Below are positions 1-4,275 of a stretch of 6,417 nt of DNA, in pieces. The stretch spans positions 1 through 6,417 of the forward strand of contig JANQHA010000557.1 of NCBI GenBank assembly GCA_028282865.1, read 5' to 3'. The stretch is from Oligoflexales bacterium. Its GTDB lineage: Bacteria > Bdellovibrionota_B > Oligoflexia > Oligoflexales > CACXFL01. The first letter of the stretch is position 1. The number at the start of each line of letters is the position of its first letter. A program made the translations under genes and the position numbers. The notes below the pieces were generated by a model, which ran no database searches, was not told the DNA's origin, and was given only the letters and a program-made list of their open reading frames with translations.

Positions 1-1
1 G

Positions 2-163
2 TCCGTATCTGTGCGACTATCGAGGCATCGATACGACCAGGAGGGAAAGCTCTGGGACAACGGCCAAGCGTTTCTCGTGGCTCCATTTACCGATACCTCA
101 GAGCCAAACTGGCGTGAATGGGCGAGCAATATGAGTAGTCGAGACACGGGATTTTCCAGATGA
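2..163 (+). CDS. C-terminal fragment of an unidentified protein (5' end outside window)
   Basis: The frame starting at base 2 stays open from the window edge to a TGA at 161-163 and gives 53 residues ending in DTGFSR. The composition looks protein-like (LWDNGQAFLVAPFTD, then EPNWREW), with no membrane segment. G+C over bases 1-160 is about 54% (87 of 160), clearly higher than in the following operon. I do not recognise the family and assign no function. The other two forward frames are also open for the first ~115-130 bases, and the antisense frame is open throughout, so the frame choice rests on the longest run, the residue composition and the stem-loop placed just after its stop. A 176-base AT-rich gap separates it from the next gene, so it is probably not in the same operon. 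Confidence 0.5.
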   Translation, partial: SVSVRLSRHRYDQEGKLWDNGQAFLVAPFTDTSEPNWREWASNMSSRDTGFSR

Positions 164-195
164 GTGTAATGAGTGATTTGATGCTTTCTATATCT

Positions 196-220
196 GACGC
201 TAGGTAAGCCCTATTGCGTC
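196..220 (+). terminator. Possible weak intrinsic terminator after the upstream gene
   Basis: GACGCTAGG (196-204) can pair with CCTA (210-213) and GCGTC (216-220). This makes nine base pairs with a two-base TT bulge on the 3' side and a five-base loop TAAGC. It sits 33 bases after the TGA of the upstream reading frame. The following TTAACAAATTCTTT is T-rich but is not a clean T-tract, so termination would be weak. It could instead be an mRNA 3'-end stabilising hairpin. Confidence 0.4.
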
Positions 221-326
221 TTAACAAATTCTTTACAAAATATTAATTTGATTGTGCCTTAAGAAAATAATAACTTACATGATCAAACCATAAATTCATT
301 TTATAAATATTCGACGCACATGTAAC
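221..326 (+). promoter_or_regulatory. AT-rich promoter/leader region of the three-gene operon
   Basis: Bases 221-310 contain only 16 G or C in 90, far below the flanking sequence, as expected for a promoter or for silencing by an H-NS-like protein. No consensus sigma-70 promoter stands out. One candidate is TTGATT (248-253), 17 bases, TAACTT (271-276). Another is the -10-like TATAAA (302-307), which lacks a good -35 and would start the transcript about 25 bases before the first gene. No convincing operator palindrome or riboswitch was seen. This stretch must hold the operon promoter unless the operon is read from upstream past the weak hairpin at 196-220. Confidence 0.4.
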
Positions 327-334
327 AGGGAGGT
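327..334 (+). promoter_or_regulatory. Ribosome binding site AGGGAGGT that sets the GTG start at 340
   Basis: AGGGAGGT is a strong Shine-Dalgarno sequence. It lies five bases before GTG (340-342) and three bases before an overlapping ATG (338-340) in another frame. The GTG frame gives the 72-residue YLDPGTGS protein, while the ATG frame ends after nine codons at TAA (365-367). Spacing and product both favour GTG as the working start. Confidence 0.75.
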
Positions 335-339
335 TCAAT

Positions 340-558
340 GTGGGTGATCGTCAAAAAGACCAATTAAGATTTGCATTCGTAGCTGTCACTCTAATTCTTT
401 TAAACTCTGGTCATGCCTACGGTTATCTGGATCCTGGAACCGGTAGCATGATATTGCAATCTCTAGTAGCTGCAGCGCTAGGTGCTGCGTTTACTATTAA
501 AGTCTACTGGCATAAAATCAGGAATTTTCTAGGTCATAAAAATGCTAAAGATAAATAG
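340..558 (+). CDS. Small exported or membrane protein with YLDPGTGS motif
   Basis: This is a 72-residue protein that starts with GTG behind a strong Shine-Dalgarno. Residues 1-10 are polar and basic, and 11-24 form a hydrophobic core that looks like a signal peptide or first membrane segment, possibly cleaved near H25-A26. The hallmark Y29-L30-D31-P32-G33-T34-G35-S36 follows. A second hydrophobic helix spans about 37-53, then a basic tail (KVYWHKIRNFLGHKN). From memory, small proteins with a YLDPGTGS(M)xxQ segment and a Lys-x-Tyr-Trp tail occur beside methyltransferase and sulfatase-like genes in surface polysaccharide regions; their biochemical role is, to my knowledge, not established. The stop overlaps the next gene by 17 bases, so the two are co-translated. 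If the first segment is cleaved, the motif would face the periplasm at the start of the mature chain. It is plausibly a membrane partner of the downstream enzymes (inference). Confidence 0.85.
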   Translation: MGDRQKDQLRFAFVAVTLILLNSGHAYGYLDPGTGSMILQSLVAAALGAAFTIKVYWHKIRNFLGHKNAKDK

Positions 559-1927
559 AGTTCAAGGGTCATTTCGAGATCCTTCTGGGTTTGTATATAA
601 AAGGAACGGCGAGGTTTATCGTCAAGTCAATGCCTGCTATATGGAAGAGTATGACCAGCTGATGAAATCCGGTCTTTATGAAGAGTTGGTGGCTAAACGA
701 TTTATGGTTGACCACCGGACGCAGTATGAAAATCCCGGTGAAATTGATGCGCTGACCATTAAACCAAAAACGATTGAGTTCATATCTTACCCTTATGAGT
801 GGTGTTTTAGTCAGTTACGTGATGCTGCCTTATTGACATTAAAAATTCAAAAGTTAGCTCTCAAGCACGGAATGATTTTGAAAGATGCCAGTGCTTATAA
901 TATTCAGTTTGACTACGGACGCCCTATTTTTATCGACACTTTGTCATTTGCTAGGTACCAGATAGGCCAGCCATGGGTGGCATACAAGCAGTTTTGTCAA
1001 CACTTCTTAGCACCTCTGCTCTTGATGAGCAGAGTTGATACGAGGCTCAATCAGTTGCTTAAAGTTTATATTGATGGAATTCCATTGGATCTTGCTAGCA
1101 GCCTTTTACCAGTGGAGTCTCGTCTGTCGCCATCTGAGCTTATGCATTTACACTGGCATGCAAAGGTTCAGACTAAATACTCTGATCGGCCTAAAAAGGT
1201 CAAAGGAGTAAAGGTCAGTAAGAACGGTTTGCTAGGACTTGTAGATAGCTTGGAAAAGAAAATACTAAAGCTGCGACTAAGAGAGGCTGCAACCGAGTGG
1301 GGTGATTACTACTCGAATACCAATTATTCTGACAAGTCGTTTGATGCGAAGGCGGAGATTTTAACTTCTTTGCTATCTAAGCATAATCTATCTACTAAAT
1401 TAGTTTTAGACCTTGGAGCCAATACCGGAGTATTTAGCCGTAAGCTTGTGCGGGAAGGAGATCTAGTCGTAGCAGCTGACATAGATCATATGGCTGTTGA
1501 GTTGAATTATCGTCAGGTAAAGGATTGCAGTGAAACAAATGTTCTTCCTTTGCTCATGGACCTATCTAACCCAAGCCCTGGGATAGGCTGGGGTAACGTT
1601 GAACGCGATTCGTTTCTAAATAGAAATCAGTATGACTTAGTTGTATCTTTGGCTTTGATCCATCACTTAGCAATAAGTTATCAGATCCCGATGAGCTCAA
1701 TCACCGAGTTTTACAGCCGGCTGGCACCTGTACTGCTAATTGAGTTTGTGCCAAAGTCTGACACTCAAGTTATGCGGCTATTGGCGAGCAGGGAAGATAT
1801 ATTTGATGATTATAACCAAAACTCTTTTGAAGAGTCTTTCTTAAAGTGCTTTGAGCTACTAGCCAAAGAAAAGATCCCAGGGTCAGAGCGCACTCTTTAT
1901 CTGCTAAAAAATCGTCAGAATCGATAG
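542..1927 (+). CDS. Class I SAM-dependent methyltransferase with kinase-like N-terminal domain
   Basis: This is a 461-residue soluble protein, predicted cytoplasmic. The C-terminal half is a Rossmann-type methyltransferase: motif I is VLDLGANTGVFSR (288-300), the acidic ribose-binding end of strand 2 is AADID (311-315), a likely adenine-contact acid is D340 in LPLLMDLS, and the strand-4 segment is YDLVVSLALIHHLA (364-377). The IHHL form resembles small-molecule and carbohydrate or lipid methyltransferases. The N-terminal ~200 residues are a second domain: SFRDPSGFVYKRNGEVYRQVN (9-30), then LKDASAYNIQF (113-123) and IFIDTLSF (129-136). That spacing resembles the catalytic loop (Asp...Asn) and metal-binding Asp of APH/kinase-like folds. 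I recall this architecture as an annotated methyltransferase type distantly related to the nodulation protein NoeA. The ATG at 542 overlaps the previous gene by 17 bases, with only a weak AGGT (531-534) before it, which suggests translational coupling. The methyl acceptor is unknown; a glycan or lipid-linked sugar is inferred from the neighbours. Confidence 0.88.
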   Translation: MLKINRVQGSFRDPSGFVYKRNGEVYRQVNACYMEEYDQLMKSGLYEELVAKRFMVDHRTQYENPGEIDALTIKPKTIEFISYPYEWCFSQLRDAALLTLKIQKLALKHGMILKDASAYNIQFDYGRPIFIDTLSFARYQIGQPWVAYKQFCQHFLAPLLLMSRVDTRLNQLLKVYIDGIPLDLASSLLPVESRLSPSELMHLHWHAKVQTKYSDRPKKVKGVKVSKNGLLGLVDSLEKKILKLRLREAATEWGDYYSNTNYSDKSFDAKAEILTSLLSKHNLSTKLVLDLGANTGVFSRKLVREGDLVVAADIDHMAVELNYRQVKDCSETNVLPLLMDLSNPSPGIGWGNVERDSFLNRNQYDLVVSLALIHHLAISYQIPMSSITEFYSRLAPVLLIEFVPKSDTQVMRLLASREDIFDDYNQNSFEESFLKCFELLAKEKIPGSERTLYLLKNRQNR

Positions 1928-1937
1928 GTGAGTTAAA

Positions 1938-4145
1938 ATGAAAAGTTACGTACCTCTCTGGGCAAGCACCCACCGCAGGGCTTGGTTGCTGCTCAAACCA
2001 CTCCTCATTATTTCAGCCGCCGTAGGCTTTGCATTCTCCCAGACTATTTTGGCAATATTGCAGACTGATGTTAACTATTACCCTGCTCCAGGTAGTAGTA
2101 TTTTTGTTCGGTCATTTGCGGCGCCTTTCCTGGTTTATTTTTTTCCGGTGGCTGTGCTGTTAGCTCTTTATATATTCATGCAGAGGTTAATCGCTAAGAA
2201 CATCTCAAGGGTTTTCCTTGGTGCTTTGATTGGGAGTGCGGTCGGCCTACGTATTTTGGTGATCTTTAATGAGCAATATCCCTCCTACCACCTATCAGTT
2301 ACTAAAATGGTTTTGTTGCTGTGCTTCACGGTCGCTGTAGCGGTTGGGCTATACCGTGCCGTTTCTAAGGTGTTTGTGCTTGTAAGTTTTATGGTCTTAT
2401 TTTCGGTTTTTGATTATGTGGCTACGGCCTTTAGTATGATGCCGAAAAAATCTCACAGTTTTAGTAAGTCCAGTGAACAAATTCTCTTTGTAAATCCTGG
2501 TAATGAAATTCCGCGAGTTATTCACGTAGTGTTTGATGAGTTGCCTTTGATGATTTTAAGGAGTGATCGAGGCGAGATCAATCGTCGCTTATTTCCTAAT
2601 TTTTTTAAATTCTCTCAGTCATCCACTTGGTATGTGAATGCAACGACTGGCCGCAGTGAAACCAGTAGAAACCTCCTGTCCTTTGCCAGTGGTAGGGATA
2701 TGTTTAGTGTGGGCTCGAGTCACGATTATTTTAAATACCTCCCTACTATTTACTCGGCTTTATCTACGCAAATTCCGACTGCAGTTTGGGAAAATCGAGG
2801 GGTTATTAGCAGCGTTTCTCCAATTTATAAGTATACGGAGTCTCCTTGGTTTTCTTACGCTGGGAAACTTGGGATTATTTATTTTTCTAAAATTATAAGG
2901 CGCAAAAATTTCTCGCCTAATATCGATAATATCGATGATGCTTATGAGCAAATCTTTCTAGATCAAACTGCTAGATATCGTGCTAAACTATTGGAGTTTT
3001 GTACCTCTGTTAAAGACAATAAGTTTAAATTAAATTTTTTCTACTCTTATTTACCTCATCAGCCTTACTTTGTATCTAGTCATGGTGATCGAGTGATTGG
3101 TGACCTAGCTAAGTGGAGTAATCGTAAGTCACCAAATATCAATATTTTTCATCCAGACAGCCAGCTAAATAATTCTGAGTCTGCCGACAATGTCCGCAGA
3201 TCGTTTTTGAATCAGGTTCGCTATGCAGATAAGGTATTAGGCGAAATCACAAAATGTGTCGAAGACTCTGGACAAGCGGATGATACGTTGCTAGTGGTTT
3301 CATCAGATCACGGTATCGCTTATACTGATGCAGGATCTGGGCGCCACCAATCGAAGTCTATGACTGATCAGCAACGTAAGACTCATGCTCTTTTGAATGC
3401 TTCAGTAGTATTAATGGTAAAATATCCACGGCAGAAATCTGGATTTATTGATGAACGAGACGCTCGACCCTATGATATTGCTCCTACTGTTCTTGATATT
3501 TTGCAGGCCGAATCTGGGTGGAAGATGGACGGTACTAGCCTACGAGCCTCAAACTTTCCTAATCGACCGCGGACGTTTTCTTATCGAATTTGGTCATCAA
3601 TGATGTCACGAAAAACTACCATTCCGCGTCCTTGGGGCCACTACATCGGCTTGCCAAAGAGGCATGTTGATTTTCCACGGGACGTTTTATACCAGAAAAA
3701 GGTGAGTGACTTTGAAGTGGTGAATGGAGGGGCTAGGGGATCTATACTGGATATTGCCTATGAAGAAGATATTTATGATGATCGCTCGCGACGGTCTTAT
3801 GTTATTTCTGCGTCTGGTCTAGTTTTTCCTGATAAGAACAAGACACCTCAATTAGTTCTTTTGGCAGTGAATAATAGGGTTGTTAAGAAGGTTCGTCCAA
3901 CTTTGGTATTAGCAAACGAAAACCAAAAGCACAATCTGGCTTGGAAGTTAACTATACCACCAGAGAGTCTATCGGTTGGTGGTAACCATATTGACATATT
4001 GGCCCAATTTTCTGGAAAGCAGAAGTTTTATAGACTTTCCGGTGGCAAAACTATCAATTTGAGTAAGGAGATTATCGAGTCCTTAAGCAAAAGCTCATCA
4101 CTTAAGGTTAGCGTAAAAGCGTTAGACTCGAAAAAGAGCCTTTAG
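1938..4145 (+). CDS. Membrane-anchored sulfatase/phosphoglycol transferase-like enzyme (alkaline phosphatase superfamily)
   Basis: This is a 735-residue protein whose ATG has a good Shine-Dalgarno, AGGTGAG (1926-1932), five bases upstream and overlapping the previous stop. Five hydrophobic helices are visible at about 16-42, 60-83, 92-110, 121-139 and 143-163. With a basic N-terminus inside, this puts the rest on the periplasmic side, the same topology as lipoteichoic acid synthase LtaS. The catalytic domain covers about 190-540: metal-binding VIHVVFDE (D200, perhaps E201), nucleophile region NATTGRSETSRNLLSFASGR (234-253), LPHQPY (H374), and VVSSDHG (D457, H458). The sulfatase Cys of C-x-P-S-R is replaced by Ser240, so formylglycine cannot form there; Thr242 or Ser240 is the probable nucleophile. 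A C-terminal beta-rich domain spans about 625-735. The likely job is hydrolysis or transfer of a phosphate-linked (or sulfate) group on a surface glycan or lipid. The substrate is not visible. It is the last gene of the operon. Confidence 0.87.
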   Translation: MKSYVPLWASTHRRAWLLLKPLLIISAAVGFAFSQTILAILQTDVNYYPAPGSSIFVRSFAAPFLVYFFPVAVLLALYIFMQRLIAKNISRVFLGALIGSAVGLRILVIFNEQYPSYHLSVTKMVLLLCFTVAVAVGLYRAVSKVFVLVSFMVLFSVFDYVATAFSMMPKKSHSFSKSSEQILFVNPGNEIPRVIHVVFDELPLMILRSDRGEINRRLFPNFFKFSQSSTWYVNATTGRSETSRNLLSFASGRDMFSVGSSHDYFKYLPTIYSALSTQIPTAVWENRGVISSVSPIYKYTESPWFSYAGKLGIIYFSKIIRRKNFSPNIDNIDDAYEQIFLDQTARYRAKLLEFCTSVKDNKFKLNFFYSYLPHQPYFVSSHGDRVIGDLAKWSNRKSPNINIFHPDSQLNNSESADNVRRSFLNQVRYADKVLGEITKCVEDSGQADDTLLVVSSDHGIAYTDAGSGRHQSKSMTDQQRKTHALLNASVVLMVKYPRQKSGFIDERDARPYDIAPTVLDILQAESGWKMDGTSLRASNFPNRPRTFSYRIWSSMMSRKTTIPRPWGHYIGLPKRHVDFPRDVLYQKKVSDFEVVNGGARGSILDIAYEEDIYDDRSRRSYVISASGLVFPDKNKTPQLVLLAVNNRVVKKVRPTLVLANENQKHNLAWKLTIPPESLSVGGNHIDILAQFSGKQKFYRLSGGKTINLSKEIIESLSKSSSLKVSVKALDSKKSL

Positions 4146-4219
4146 CGAATCAGGTTTAGCCTGCTAAATTCATTCAGCAAGTTTAGAACCTAAAAGTTTA
4201 AGTATATTCGTTATAAAAA
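4146..4219. other. Short convergent intergenic spacer with TTTAG/CTAAA inverted repeats
   Basis: Between the sulfatase-like stop and the terminator lie several short related words: TTTAGC at 4141-4146 and 4155-4160, GCTAAA at 4163-4168, TTTAG at 4182-4186 and CTAAA at 4190-4194. The pairs 4155-4168 and 4182-4194 form small inverted repeats with loops of two and three bases, too tight to be strong hairpins. CAGG (4151-4154) can alternatively pair with CCTG (4160-4163). No gene was seen here. Confidence 0.4.
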
Positions 4220-4247
4220 AAAGAGAACCCCCCTGGAGGTTCTCTTT
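4220..4247. terminator. Bidirectional intrinsic terminator between convergent genes
   Basis: AAAGAGAACC (4220-4229) pairs perfectly with GGTTCTCTTT (4238-4247) around the eight-base loop CCCCTGGA, giving a 10-bp stem. On the - strand the hairpin is followed by an uninterrupted run of eight T's (complement of the A's at 4215-4222), a strong terminator for the beta-propeller gene, whose stop lies 29 bases before the stem. On the + strand the run after the stem is TTTGTTTC, weaker but usable for the operon ending at 4145. Confidence 0.9.
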
Positions 4248-4275
4248 GTTTCTACAAGCGCTGAATGTCTGAGAT

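Noticed and set aside
160..207. A 15-codon frame (MSVMSDLMLSISDAR) whose ATG overlaps the TGA of the upstream gene as ATGA
   Set aside because: It is too short, shows no recognisable motif and ends inside the stem-loop at 196-220; the overlap is likely coincidental.
1770..1973. 67-codon open frame on the - strand
   Set aside because: It is antisense to the end of the methyltransferase and the start of the sulfatase-like gene, both well supported by motifs; a shadow frame.
2638..2898. 86-codon + strand frame inside the sulfatase-like gene
   Set aside because: It lies over the nucleophile region of a clearly coding frame and has no start signal or family resemblance of its own.
2760..2951. 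63-codon - strand frame inside the sulfatase-like gene
   Set aside because: Antisense shadow with biased composition (Ile/Arg/Asn) from AT-rich codons.
4155..4194. TTTAG/CTAAA inverted repeats as an attachment site or REP-like element
   Set aside because: The units are only five or six bases, the loops are two or three bases, and no integrase or transposase is nearby.
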